Shown: in pieces, positions 32,744 to 40,775 of the stretch | Layout: each line of letters begins with the position of its first letter | Numbering within the stretch: position 1 is the first letter of the stretch | Assembly: GCA_030649955.1 (NCBI GenBank) | Contig: JAUSFD010000017.1 | Location: forward strand, 62,001-126,000 | Source of the DNA: Candidatus Peregrinibacteria bacterium | GTDB taxonomy: Bacteria; Patescibacteriota; Gracilibacteria; Peribacterales; Peribacteraceae | Direction: 5' to 3' | DNA: 64,000 nt | Position numbers and translations under genes: made by a program | Notes under the pieces: model-generated | What the model saw: only the letters and a program-made list of their open reading frames with translations | What the model was told of the DNA's origin: nothing | The model's database searches: none

Positions 32744-32989
32744 ATGTCTTTCGCGAATATTCGACCGGCAGACAGCTCAATAGAAGCATCGCAGCAGAAG
32801 CAAGCGGAGTGGGAAAGAGAGGTTTGGGGGCGCCTGCAAGAGCGGAGGTCTCTCGAAGTCATCGAAGATCGCGAGGCTATGTCCCGACACCAGCTCTGTG
32901 GCCCTTTCACAGCTTTTCGGCGGGCGACAGGGCACCTGCCAAACGAAAGTGCTCCCGATCATCCATGTAAAGGGTGCCCAAATTTCTAA
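32744..32989 (+). CDS. Small hypothetical protein, 81 aa
   Basis: A small ORF with a good promoter and natural composition. It has a charged helical N-terminal half (QQKQAEWEREVWGRLQERRS) and a C-terminal HPCKGCPNF with a further Cys, perhaps a small metal site. No family recognised. It ends 24 nt before the RluA-type gene. Confidence 0.5.
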   Translation: MSFANIRPADSSIEASQQKQAEWEREVWGRLQERRSLEVIEDREAMSRHQLCGPFTAFRRATGHLPNESAPDHPCKGCPNF

Positions 32990-33000
32990 GAGGATTGCTG

Positions 33001-33006
33001 TACAGT
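33001..33006 (+). promoter_or_regulatory. -10 box of the RluA-type gene (leaderless)
   Basis: TACAGT followed by seven bases and the ATG at 33014. Confidence 0.4.
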
Positions 33007-33013
33007 ACACCCG

Positions 33014-33697
33014 ATGCCCATCCACCCCGGACGTATCCTCTACGAAGATCCGCACCTGCTCGTCGTGAGCAAGCTTCCTCGTGAGTTAGCGGTTCGTGGG
33101 AGCGGCAGAGTCGACAAGCTCCCATTGCTCGATTTCCTGCGGAAGGACTACCCGGGGATCCGCCCTATTCACCGGCTCGACTTCGAGACGTCCGGTGTCC
33201 TCCTCTTCGCACGCAGCAAGGCCGTTCTGGAGACCGTGATCGAGGGGCGATTCAAAGGATGGGTGAAGACGTACCACGCAATTATTCTGGGATCTCCTCC
33301 CAAGAACGAAGGTGCCATTCACTTCCCATTGCCTGCACGGAAGATCCACGGTCGCGACCCCGGTGGACAGGAGGAGAAGGTAGAGGCGCACACGCGCTAC
33401 CGCATTCTCGCGCGCTTCCGCGACGCGACGTACGTCGAGGCGAAGATGGAAACGGGACGGCACCACCAGATCCGTCGGCACTTCGCGATGCTGCGCTGTC
33501 CGCTCGCACTCGATGATGTGTACGGCGATGCGAAGAAGAACAAGCGCTTCACCACAGCCTACCGTTACTCTTCCTTCTTCCTCCATGCGATCAGCGTCAC
33601 GTTCCCGCATCCCGTGACGGGGAAGGAGATGAGGATTGAGGCGCCGCTGCCGGCGGCGTTTGAGGATGTCCTGGAGAAGTTGAGAGGAAAGGGGTAG
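33014..33697 (+). CDS. RluA-family RNA pseudouridine synthase
   Basis: The 227-aa protein contains the RluA catalytic motif RPIHRLDFETSGVLLFA with the nucleophilic Asp, KTYHAIILG, and AKMETGRHHQIRRHFA followed by GDAKKN near the C-terminus. The N-terminal S4 RNA-binding domain present in RluC/RluD is absent, as in RluA. It isomerises uridine in rRNA or tRNA; the exact target is unknown. Confidence 0.9.
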   Translation: MPIHPGRILYEDPHLLVVSKLPRELAVRGSGRVDKLPLLDFLRKDYPGIRPIHRLDFETSGVLLFARSKAVLETVIEGRFKGWVKTYHAIILGSPPKNEGAIHFPLPARKIHGRDPGGQEEKVEAHTRYRILARFRDATYVEAKMETGRHHQIRRHFAMLRCPLALDDVYGDAKKNKRFTTAYRYSSFFLHAISVTFPHPVTGKEMRIEAPLPAAFEDVLEKLRGKG

Positions 33698-33698
33698 G

Positions 33699-33800
33699 GA
33701 TTGAATGTGGAATGTAAAATGTAAAATGATTGGTCCTCACCTCAAAAGGAGGCCCCGTATTCAATATTCTATATTCTATATTCTATATTCTATATTCTCT
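33699..33800. repeat. Stutter hairpin 10 (RluA-trpS gap)
   Basis: GGAATGT AAAATGT AAAATG (period 7) on the left and five TATTCTA words (period 7) on the right, around a GGAGGCCCC loop. The arms are only partly complementary. Confidence 0.6.
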
Positions 33801-33813
33801 CTAGAATTCTCCC

Positions 33814-34776
33814 ATGCGCGTCCTCTCGGGCATGCAGCCTTCCGGCCAACTTCACCTGGGGAACTACTTCGGGTCCATGTTGCCGAACCTGCAGCACCAG
33901 GGGAAAGCGGAGCAGAGCTTCTACTTCATTGCGGATCTCCACGCACTCACGTCGATTCAGGATCCGAAGCTCCTTCGACAACTTCGGAAGGACATCATCC
34001 TGGATTACCTCGCGAGCGGCTTCGATCCGGAGAAGGCCATCCTCTACTTTCAATCCGACATCCCCGAGCACACGGAACTCATGTGGATTCTCGCAACGAT
34101 CGCACCGATGGGACTCCTGGAGCGTGCGGTGAGCTATAAGGAGAAGGTAGAGAAGGGGATCTCTGCAACGGTGGGACTCTTTAGTTATCCGGTGCTGATG
34201 GCTGCGGATATCCTTCTGTACGATGCGAACCTGGTTCCCGTGGGAAAGGACCAGAAGCAACATCTCGAAATGACGCGCGATCTCGCGATCAAGTTCAACT
34301 CGACCTTTGGTGAAACTTTCGTTGTCCCCGATGTGCAGATTCGCGAAGAGGTTGCCGTCGTCCCGGGGACGGATGGGCAGAAGATGAGCAAGAGCTACGG
34401 GAACACCATCCCCATCTTCGGGGATGAAAAAGTGATCAAGAAAGCGATCATGGGGATCGTGACGGACTCACGCGGGGCGACTGATCCCAAGGATCCGGAA
34501 ACCTGCGTCACCTACCGCATTCATAAATTATTCCTGTCTGCAGCGGACGCGAAGGAATTGGCAGATCGGTACCGGGAGGGACTTTCCTACGGCGATGCGA
34601 AGAAGCTCCTCCTCCAGGCGTACTTGGACCACTTCGCTCCACTGCGTGAGCGACGGCTGGAGCTCGAGGGGAAGCCGGAGTACGTGCAGGAGGTTCTGCG
34701 CAAGGGGACGCAGAAAGCCTCCGTTGTGGCTCAGAAAACGATGGAACGGGTCCGGAAGGCCACAGGATTGCGGTAG
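33814..34776 (+). CDS. trpS: Tryptophanyl-tRNA synthetase
   Basis: The 320-aa class Ic synthetase has the HIGH-equivalent HLGN in SGMQPSGQLHLGNYFGSM and KMSKS in GTDGQKMSKSYGN. The Trp pocket region (SYPVLMAADILLYDANLVPV, GKDQKQHLEMTRDLA) is typical of the bacterial enzyme. Length is standard (334 aa in E. coli). Confidence 0.97.
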   Translation: MRVLSGMQPSGQLHLGNYFGSMLPNLQHQGKAEQSFYFIADLHALTSIQDPKLLRQLRKDIILDYLASGFDPEKAILYFQSDIPEHTELMWILATIAPMGLLERAVSYKEKVEKGISATVGLFSYPVLMAADILLYDANLVPVGKDQKQHLEMTRDLAIKFNSTFGETFVVPDVQIREEVAVVPGTDGQKMSKSYGNTIPIFGDEKVIKKAIMGIVTDSRGATDPKDPETCVTYRIHKLFLSAADAKELADRYREGLSYGDAKKLLLQAYLDHFAPLRERRLELEGKPEYVQEVLRKGTQKASVVAQKTMERVRKATGLR

Positions 34777-34796
34777 AACGCCAAATCTGCTATAAT
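34768..34796 (+). promoter_or_regulatory. Promoter of the 228-aa gene
   Basis: TTGCGG at 34768-34773 (overlapping the trpS 3' end), 17 nt, and TATAAT at 34791-34796. The ATG is at 34819, so a leader of about 16 nt is expected. Confidence 0.6.
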
Positions 34797-34818
34797 AAAG
34801 GCAATTCCCAACACACAC

Positions 34819-35505
34819 ATGAAGTACCTCGAGAATCTCTCCAAAGAGGCTGTTGCCCAGCTCATGGTTGCCATGGTTGCGGTCGTCATCGCCGTGCCGC
34901 TCACGACGCAGGCGCTCTTCCGCGGTCAGGACCAGGACGGCTTCAGTGTGGAGTCACAGCCGGACATGCGCGAGCGCGCGAATGCTGATCGGGAGGAACG
35001 CCTCCAGATCCGGTTGCGCTACCACAAAGCGCTCGAGATCTACCGCGACCTCCTGAAAGTTGGAGAGAAAGATCTCATCAAGCCGGACGTCAATGATCCG
35101 GATACTGTGGATTTCTACCTCGATACTCCTGGGTATGACGAGGAGCTCGTTGATCACGAAGCTGCCAGGCGGAAGCCAACGACGCTCCAGATTGAGCAGG
35201 TATCGAAGGATGATCGCTTGCTTCTGCGTCGTTACGAGCGTGCACGCCAGTGCCCAGAGAGCCTGAAGAACTACATCGATGGGTTCTACGAACTCTGCCT
35301 CTCCCTCGTGGGGAAGCAGGCGAAGCTCCAGCCTCGTGTGGGTCTGTTGAATGATCTCGCACGGGCGAAGAGGGCATTGAATGTCCTCCCGAATACGTGG
35401 GAGACGCGCATGCAGATGCTGCGTGAGGCGAGGGATCCCTCGACACGTTCTGCGGATATCCCCCCGACCAGGCTCTCCGCACCTGCTGCTCCCACAGGAG
35501 AGTAA
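34819..35505 (+). CDS. Membrane-anchored hypothetical protein, 228 aa
   Basis: One N-terminal helix (AQLMVAMVAVVIAVPLTTQA, about residues 13-32) would anchor the protein, with the rest outside or inside the membrane. The remaining 190 residues are charged and helical, with a Pro/Ala-rich end (PPTRLSAPAAPTGE). No enzymatic motif and no family recognised. It has its own promoter and a clear intrinsic terminator, so it is monocistronic. Confidence 0.75.
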   Translation: MKYLENLSKEAVAQLMVAMVAVVIAVPLTTQALFRGQDQDGFSVESQPDMRERANADREERLQIRLRYHKALEIYRDLLKVGEKDLIKPDVNDPDTVDFYLDTPGYDEELVDHEAARRKPTTLQIEQVSKDDRLLLRRYERARQCPESLKNYIDGFYELCLSLVGKQAKLQPRVGLLNDLARAKRALNVLPNTWETRMQMLREARDPSTRSADIPPTRLSAPAAPTGE

Positions 35506-35534
35506 GAGCCAACACAGGCACATTCTCTACGGAG

Positions 35535-35562
35535 GAGCAGGACAGGGTCCTGCTCTTTTTTT
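35535..35562 (+). terminator. Intrinsic terminator
   Basis: GAGCAGGAC/GTCCTGCTC with loop AGG is followed by seven T residues, 29 nt after the stop of the 228-aa gene. It is the only textbook Rho-independent terminator I found in the window. Confidence 0.92.
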
Positions 35563-35579
35563 ATCTGCTTTTGAACTAT

Positions 35580-35605
35580 GGGAGCACCCGTTCGGGGTGC
35601 GTTCC
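35580..35605 (+). repeat. REP-like palindrome e
   Basis: GGGAGCACCCGTTCGGGGTGCGTTCC, nearly the same stem as copies at 18158 and 24907. Confidence 0.55.
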
Positions 35606-35656
35606 ATTTCCTTTCATCCTTCCAGAGGGACCTGTGGCATGAGAGAATGTCTATGC

Positions 35657-36235
35657 ATGCTCTCTCCTCTCATACTCGCTTCGGCTAGCCCTCAGCGATC
35701 GACTCTTCTTAAGAGTCTGGGTGTTGTATTTGAGGTCATATCGAGCACCATCGAAGAGCGTTCGTGCACGGAGTCAGATCCCGCGAAGCGCTCCATGGCA
35801 TTGGCACTCATGAAAGCGAAGGATGTTGCTGGTTCCCATCCCAAAGCATGGATCATCGGGTGCGATACGTTGGTCGTAGCGGACGATGGGATTCTCCTCG
35901 AGAAGCCACGCGATGCGGATGATGCACGGCGCATGCTGCGTCTGCAGAGTGGAAGGACCTCGACGGTTCACTCCGGACTCACACTGCTCTCCCCGAAGGG
36001 GGAATCGTGGACGGATATCTCTTCGTCGCGCGTAACGTTCAAGGAGCTCTCCAATGCGGATGTGGAGTGGTGGATTGCGACGGGACAGTGGGAGGGTAGA
36101 TCAGGTGCGTTCCAGATCGATGGCCTGGGTCAGCTGATGATTGTGCACCTCGATGGGGACTGGACTTCCGTCGTGGGATTGCCCGTCTTCCTCCTCGGTG
36201 AACTTGCAGAGCGAGCAGGGGAGAGGATCGTGTAA
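35657..36235 (+). CDS. maf: Maf-family nucleotide pyrophosphatase
   Basis: I start at 35657 (MLSPLILASASPQRSTLLKS), which puts the Maf signature at the N-terminus; 35639 would add six residues. The conserved IIGCDTLVVADDGILLEKP and GAFQIDGLGQLM motifs are present. Maf proteins hydrolyse non-canonical or certain canonical NTPs (dTTP/UTP or m7GTP types) and influence septum formation. 192 aa, normal length. Confidence 0.92.
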   Translation: MLSPLILASASPQRSTLLKSLGVVFEVISSTIEERSCTESDPAKRSMALALMKAKDVAGSHPKAWIIGCDTLVVADDGILLEKPRDADDARRMLRLQSGRTSTVHSGLTLLSPKGESWTDISSSRVTFKELSNADVEWWIATGQWEGRSGAFQIDGLGQLMIVHLDGDWTSVVGLPVFLLGELAERAGERIV

Positions 36236-36243
36236 TCCTTCGC

Positions 36244-36268
36244 AACCGCAGCCCGAACGGCTGCTCTT
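36244..36268 (-). repeat. REP-like palindrome f
   Basis: On the minus strand AGAGCAGCCGTTCGGGCTGCGGTT. It lies just after maf. Confidence 0.5.
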
Positions 36269-36275
36269 CTTCGTC

Positions 36276-36431
36276 CTACCGTTGCTCGCCTATCTGTCCA
36301 TGTCCGCCATCAGCATGCCCTGTCACATCCGCGCTCTCGGTGTAGTTTCCTGGATCTGTTGGCTCAGGCGGAGGTTCTTTTTTCTTCTTGTCGTCGTCAT
36401 CTCCGTCTTCAGTAATTCTACGCATGTGCAT
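36276..36431 (-). CDS. Short charged ORF, 51 aa
   Basis: A minus-strand ORF begins MHMRRITEDGDDDDKKKKEP and continues with a Pro/Gly/His-rich tail. Below the usual ORF cut-off, it fits the gap between maf and the metallopeptidase gene, directly downstream of the latter (42 nt). The composition (DDDDKKKK, PPPEPTDPGNY) is plausible for a small disordered protein. No homologue recognised; alternative start at 36425. Confidence 0.4.
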   Translation of the reverse strand: MHMRRITEDGDDDDKKKKEPPPEPTDPGNYTESADVTGHADGGHGQIGEQR

Positions 36432-36473
36432 AAGGGGAAGTGTATCTCGCAGAGTAGCTGAATCACACTCCTT

Positions 36474-37172
36474 TCACAATGTGCAGATGCGGTAATTGTG
36501 GAGTTTTTTGCGCGTGAGTACGTACTGCGGAAGGGCGGAAGCTACCTCGCGCCAGTAGGCAGGGGAGTGGTCTGTCCAGCGCCGGTGTGCGAGCTCGTGG
36601 ATGATGACGTAGCGCAGGATCGAGGGCGGGACGAAGAGTAGTGCGGAGTTGAGCATGATGGTGCCATGCGGGGAGCAGCTTCCCCACTGCGTAGACGCGA
36701 AGCGCAGCTTCACGCGACCGATGCGCACGCGGAGCGTCTCGCGATTCGTCCGCTCGACGAGCGCGCTCATGCGCGCAAGCTCCGCAGAGGCGAGCAGATT
36801 CCAGAGGAACCGGTGCAGTGCACGCCGACGTACCTGTGGGCTCACGCGAACAACGAAACCCGTGGAAGTGCGCACAGCATCGGTGCGCGATGCTGGCTGC
36901 AGAGAGAACGCGTAGCGCCTGCCAGAAGCCAGCGTGATCGTCTGTGTCTGACCACCGCGGAGCAGGTGCCGGAAGGGATCGATGCACAACTTCTGTCGCT
37001 CCTCGAGGACGTGCTTCATCATCCGGCGGAGCAGATTCTCGATATGCTCACGCTCCTCTGTGCGCGAGAGATTGCGTGCGAGGCGGATCACAATCGTGTT
37101 CTCCCGGAGGAATGCTCGAGAGTGCTTGTTGCGCGTGCGTTCGACCCGGTGTGGGATGTCTGCGTTCCTCAT
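36474..37172 (-). CDS. YgjP-like zinc metallopeptidase (DUF45/M48 type)
   Basis: The 232-aa protein ends with the YgjP-family pattern: TQWGSCSPHGTIMLNSALLF, PPSILRYVIIHELAHRRWTD and HSPAYWREVASALP. HELAH plus the downstream His form a zinc site as in SprT and WLM proteins. The N-terminal 60 residues are basic. Cytosolic; substrate unknown. A TATACT box is 10 nt before the ATG. Confidence 0.88.
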   Translation of the reverse strand: MRNADIPHRVERTRNKHSRAFLRENTIVIRLARNLSRTEEREHIENLLRRMMKHVLEERQKLCIDPFRHLLRGGQTQTITLASGRRYAFSLQPASRTDAVRTSTGFVVRVSPQVRRRALHRFLWNLLASAELARMSALVERTNRETLRVRIGRVKLRFASTQWGSCSPHGTIMLNSALLFVPPSILRYVIIHELAHRRWTDHSPAYWREVASALPQYVLTRKKLHNYRICTL

Positions 37173-37182
37173 GGGGCTGGCG

Positions 37183-37188
37183 AGTATA
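37183..37188 (-). promoter_or_regulatory. -10 box of the YgjP-like gene
   Basis: Minus-strand TATACT, ten bases before the ATG at 37172. Confidence 0.4.
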
Positions 37189-37414
37189 GCCAGGATGGGA
37201 AGACCCTCCTCCGCCCGGAGATGCGCTGGCTGATGGGGCGATATTTCTGCTTCAGAGAGCCATTTTTTTAGGGTTCACTCTTTTCTTGAATGAGAAGGCA
37301 TAGGCTTCCCATGCAGAATTTCCAGTAGGTCTCGGCTTGACGGTCAGGGCTTTTACGATCGGCTACTTCTTCACTCTCATTAGCCCTGCATTCTCAGGGG
37401 CAATGGAAAGGAAA

Positions 37415-39481
37415 CTAGACAGCACTTTTTCCTGCCTTCTCCCGGAGCTGTTCCTCCTTCCGGATGAACTTGAGAACGGTGTCTACGAACGTCGCATGGC
37501 TCCAGGTGAGGGGGGCGACGGAGAGGGGATCGCGCGTGTAGGGATGCACCTGTTCGGGGAGGATGCCGCTCTCGCTGGCGCAGCTCACGGCCCAGAGGAG
37601 AGCCTCACGGGCGGGTTCCAGAGCCTGGAGCGTCGTCGCGAGTGCGATGGCGTACTGCGCTTCCCAGAGCGTCGTGATGATCCACGGATTGCCGGGGACA
37701 TCGCGGCTGGGGGGCACTGCTGCGTGGTAGTGATCGATCGCGTAGCGCGCGAGGCCGCCGATGTCCGTGCGCACGGAGAGTGCATCGTGGAGGGCATTCA
37801 TTGTAGAGACGACGCGTGGATCATTCGCTGGAAGGACCTCGAGGATCCAGATCGCAGCGATACTCGCATCGGGTGTTGAGTCTCGCTCCACGGTCACGCC
37901 ATCCTTGCGCTTGATCTTCTTGAGGAACCGCTGCTCCCCCTCGTCGAATAGGTGGAAGAGGAGGGCCTGGCGCATCTCGTCCGCGACGGACTCGAAGCGC
38001 TCGGAGTGCTTGTAGTGGCCGAGGATGTGCGCGATGCGTGCGGAGGCGTGGAGCCCGGCGATGACGCACGACGTGGTGTACGTGAAGACGCCGCGGTGCT
38101 CCTCCCACAGGTCATAGCTGGGGAGCGGGAGCCCCGTCGTCTCCTCGCGGAAGTCGCAGAGGAAGGCCGCTGCGCGCTTCACGAATTTCTCGTACATGCG
38201 CTGGAGGAATTCAAAGTCCTGTGTCCGCTCGAAGTGCTTCCACAGTGCGTAGAGCACGAGCGCCGTCTCGTCCTCCTGAATGGGGAGCTGCGCTTCTCCG
38301 TCGCGTTCCCATGGATGCCACGAGGAACCCGGCGACTTATCCGGGTTGTACTTGTGGAGCAGGTACCCGTCCTGCATCTGCACGGCTGCGCAGAACTCGA
38401 AGAACCTGCGTGTCACCTCCCCGTACCCCGCAGCATCGAGTGCTAGGGACACGAATGCACCATCGCGAGGCCACACGTATGTATAGGTATCCCGGTTGAA
38501 CGCCATGATGTCCGCGTCTGCGGCAGCGATCACCCCACCACCGTTGTCGATGTGCGTGCGGATGATGAGGAGGCTCCTCTTGTACAGGTCGACGACAGAG
38601 CTCCCGAGGGAACCGAACGAGGGGAGACCTTTGTGCACCCAACTCTTCCAGTAGTTGTGGCAGTTGCGATGCAGGCGTTCCGGTGTCTCTGTCAGGATGG
38701 TCTGCTGCAGCGTGAGTACCTCGTCGAGAGTCTTCCCGAAGCAGAGCCACAAGTCGATCTCTGTCTCTGTGTCCGCCGGCACATCGCAGTGAATGGCGAC
38801 GGTGGAATCGACGGATCCCTGTTCGATGGGGTTGCGGGCGAGCTCACCATCCTCCGCATCGCGAAATGTCCCCTCGAGTCCACGGTATTCTGTCTTCCCC
38901 GTGGTGAAAGAGGAGATGCCGCACGTGCGCAGCTGCTCACGGCTGCGGAGGACGGATGCGTACTTGCCACCCTGGAAGCCGGTTGTGCACTCTGTTGGAC
39001 GGTTCGTGACGCCCCCGATGAGGAAGTACCGGGTCTGGCGGAAGTGGATGACGCTGTTCGTGAACGGCTCGTAGAAGGCGGTGTCCTTCTGCTTGTCGCC
39101 GTAGATATGCAAGTCGTGGTGGAAGAAAGCTCGCACGCGCTTCGCTTGTCCATCGATCGAGCGGATGGCGAAGTGCCGGATGAGCACGTTGTGCACGGGG
39201 TGCACGTAGTCGCGTACGGAGAGGGCGATTCCCAATGTCTCGGAGACGGCATGAGAGTGCGTCACAAGCGTGTCCTGTTCGTAGCGCGGCTCGATCCTCC
39301 ACGTGCCATCGGAGATCCACGAGAATCCCTTCCCCTCGACGAAGAAGCCAATGCGGTGCGCATCTCCGAAGTGCGTGTGGTCCTCCATGCCTACATACGG
39401 GAAGTACACGTCCTTGAGCTGGAGGAACCTATCGAAGGTTGCCAGAATGGAGCCGTTCCCGAGGACGAGAGCACGCGGCAT
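37415..39481 (-). CDS. Glycoside hydrolase family 15 (glucoamylase/trehalase-like)
   Basis: The 688-aa protein has the two-domain GH15 layout: an N-terminal beta-sandwich (to about residue 270) and a C-terminal (alpha/alpha)6 barrel. Family marks are YTYVWPRDGAFVSLALDAAG, GYLLHKYNPDKSPGSSWHPW, LPIQEDETALVLYALWKH and the likely catalytic acid region GLPLPSYDLWEEHRGVFTYT. No signal peptide, so it would act inside the cell on alpha-glucans or trehalose, releasing glucose. It is last in a three-gene operon with GH57 and a glycosyltransferase (4-nt gap), which suggests storage-glucan turnover. Confidence 0.9.
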   Translation of the reverse strand: MPRALVLGNGSILATFDRFLQLKDVYFPYVGMEDHTHFGDAHRIGFFVEGKGFSWISDGTWRIEPRYEQDTLVTHSHAVSETLGIALSVRDYVHPVHNVLIRHFAIRSIDGQAKRVRAFFHHDLHIYGDKQKDTAFYEPFTNSVIHFRQTRYFLIGGVTNRPTECTTGFQGGKYASVLRSREQLRTCGISSFTTGKTEYRGLEGTFRDAEDGELARNPIEQGSVDSTVAIHCDVPADTETEIDLWLCFGKTLDEVLTLQQTILTETPERLHRNCHNYWKSWVHKGLPSFGSLGSSVVDLYKRSLLIIRTHIDNGGGVIAAADADIMAFNRDTYTYVWPRDGAFVSLALDAAGYGEVTRRFFEFCAAVQMQDGYLLHKYNPDKSPGSSWHPWERDGEAQLPIQEDETALVLYALWKHFERTQDFEFLQRMYEKFVKRAAAFLCDFREETTGLPLPSYDLWEEHRGVFTYTTSCVIAGLHASARIAHILGHYKHSERFESVADEMRQALLFHLFDEGEQRFLKKIKRKDGVTVERDSTPDASIAAIWILEVLPANDPRVVSTMNALHDALSVRTDIGGLARYAIDHYHAAVPPSRDVPGNPWIITTLWEAQYAIALATTLQALEPAREALLWAVSCASESGILPEQVHPYTRDPLSVAPLTWSHATFVDTVLKFIRKEEQLREKAGKSAV

Positions 39482-39484
39482 GGA

Positions 39485-40774
39485 TTAGGTGAGTGAGGGG
39501 CCGGAGACGGTGTCTACGGATGGCGTCGTTTCATCGGTTGCGAGTCTGCAGCGCAGATCGTGGAGTGCGTGGCTGAAGCGGCGGTACGCTTCGTACGGGG
39601 AGTCGTAGGGACTGAAGTACTTGTGCACGTCACCGTCGCTCCAGTACTTCGTGCTCATGTAGTAGAAGTGGTCCGAGGTCTGGAGCCTGCGCCAATCTTG
39701 TAATAGCTGTGCATCGCCCCGTTCCTTCACATCGTGCTCGAGCGCGTAGAGCGCTGCGACCGATGCTTCCTGGATGCGGTTGCCCAGCCACGCGGAGAGA
39801 TCGCGCTCACAGTCCGCCCACGAGATCGGTGCATGTGCATCGAAGACGCCGTGGTCTCTCTTCCCCCATGCAGCGATCACCTGTGAGGGTGTTGCGGCGT
39901 TCAATCCACGTTCCTCCCACAACCGCGGGAGAGCTTCCAGGAACTCGAAGACGCCCGTGTCCTTCCACTGGTGCTCCCCAAAGGTCTCGTAGTCCATGAA
40001 GAGGTTGATGCTGTGACCCCCTGCCTCCGTGATCCAGTCCGTGAAGCGGTCTGCGGTGAGGGGGAATCCCACCCATGTCCTGTCGGAGAAGCGGAAGGCG
40101 ACGTCATCGGAGAGACGATAGTTCTTGAGGAGGACGGCGATCTCCTCCGCTTGTTCTCGTTCTCCACACGCAGCTTCGATCATTGCTTCCTTCTCGGGTG
40201 GGAGGCGGAACTGCGGCGGGGCGAAGGGGTCGTTGGGGCTCCTTCCTGCGAGGAGTGCGTCCACGCCCTCGGCGAGGATGCCGTTGAATCCCAACAGTCG
40301 CACTACCTGCGCGAGTTCATTGGAGTATATGAGTTCCGTATTGCGGAACGTCGTCGGGTCCACTCCGAAGAGATCGCGGATGGTATCGCGGTGGAGCGTC
40401 ACCTGCTCGCAGAACTCCGGGAGGGACTTGAGGGAACTCAGCGAGTGGTAGTACGTTTCTGCGAGGAACTCCACCTTGCCCGTTGCCGCGAGCGCGCGGA
40501 AGGACTGGAGCACGTCCTCCCCGTAGTCTCTGCACTGATCGATGAACGAACCAGAGAGGGAGTAGGCGACGGAGAAGTGCGAATACTTCTGCAGGAGCGA
40601 AAGCATCAGCTTGTTCGCTGGCAGGTAGCATTTCTCCGCAACCTTGCGGAAGAGTGTGCGATTGAGTTCCGCGTCGAAGTACTTTGTTCCGGCTTTGCCG
40701 ATGTCCGTGATCCTGAGGTCCCTCAGCCGGTAGGGCTGGTGAACCTGAAAGTAGAGGGAAATGAGTGGTTGCAT
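39485..40774 (-). CDS. Glycoside hydrolase family 57 alpha-amylase-like protein
   Basis: The 429-aa protein begins with the GH57 motif ISLYFQVHQPYRLR. The nucleophile motif is TFRNTELIYSNE, and the acid/base Asp is in INLFMDYETFGEHQW. It lacks a signal peptide, so it acts in the cytosol. GH57 covers amylases, branching enzymes and 4-alpha-glucanotransferases; the short length and FMDYETFGEH wording fit the intracellular alpha-amylase subgroup. It lies 1 nt after the glycosyltransferase gene and 3 nt before GH15. Confidence 0.92.
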   Translation of the reverse strand: MQPLISLYFQVHQPYRLRDLRITDIGKAGTKYFDAELNRTLFRKVAEKCYLPANKLMLSLLQKYSHFSVAYSLSGSFIDQCRDYGEDVLQSFRALAATGKVEFLAETYYHSLSSLKSLPEFCEQVTLHRDTIRDLFGVDPTTFRNTELIYSNELAQVVRLLGFNGILAEGVDALLAGRSPNDPFAPPQFRLPPEKEAMIEAACGEREQAEEIAVLLKNYRLSDDVAFRFSDRTWVGFPLTADRFTDWITEAGGHSINLFMDYETFGEHQWKDTGVFEFLEALPRLWEERGLNAATPSQVIAAWGKRDHGVFDAHAPISWADCERDLSAWLGNRIQEASVAALYALEHDVKERGDAQLLQDWRRLQTSDHFYYMSTKYWSDGDVHKYFSPYDSPYEAYRRFSHALHDLRCRLATDETTPSVDTVSGPSLT

Positions 40775-40775
40775 T

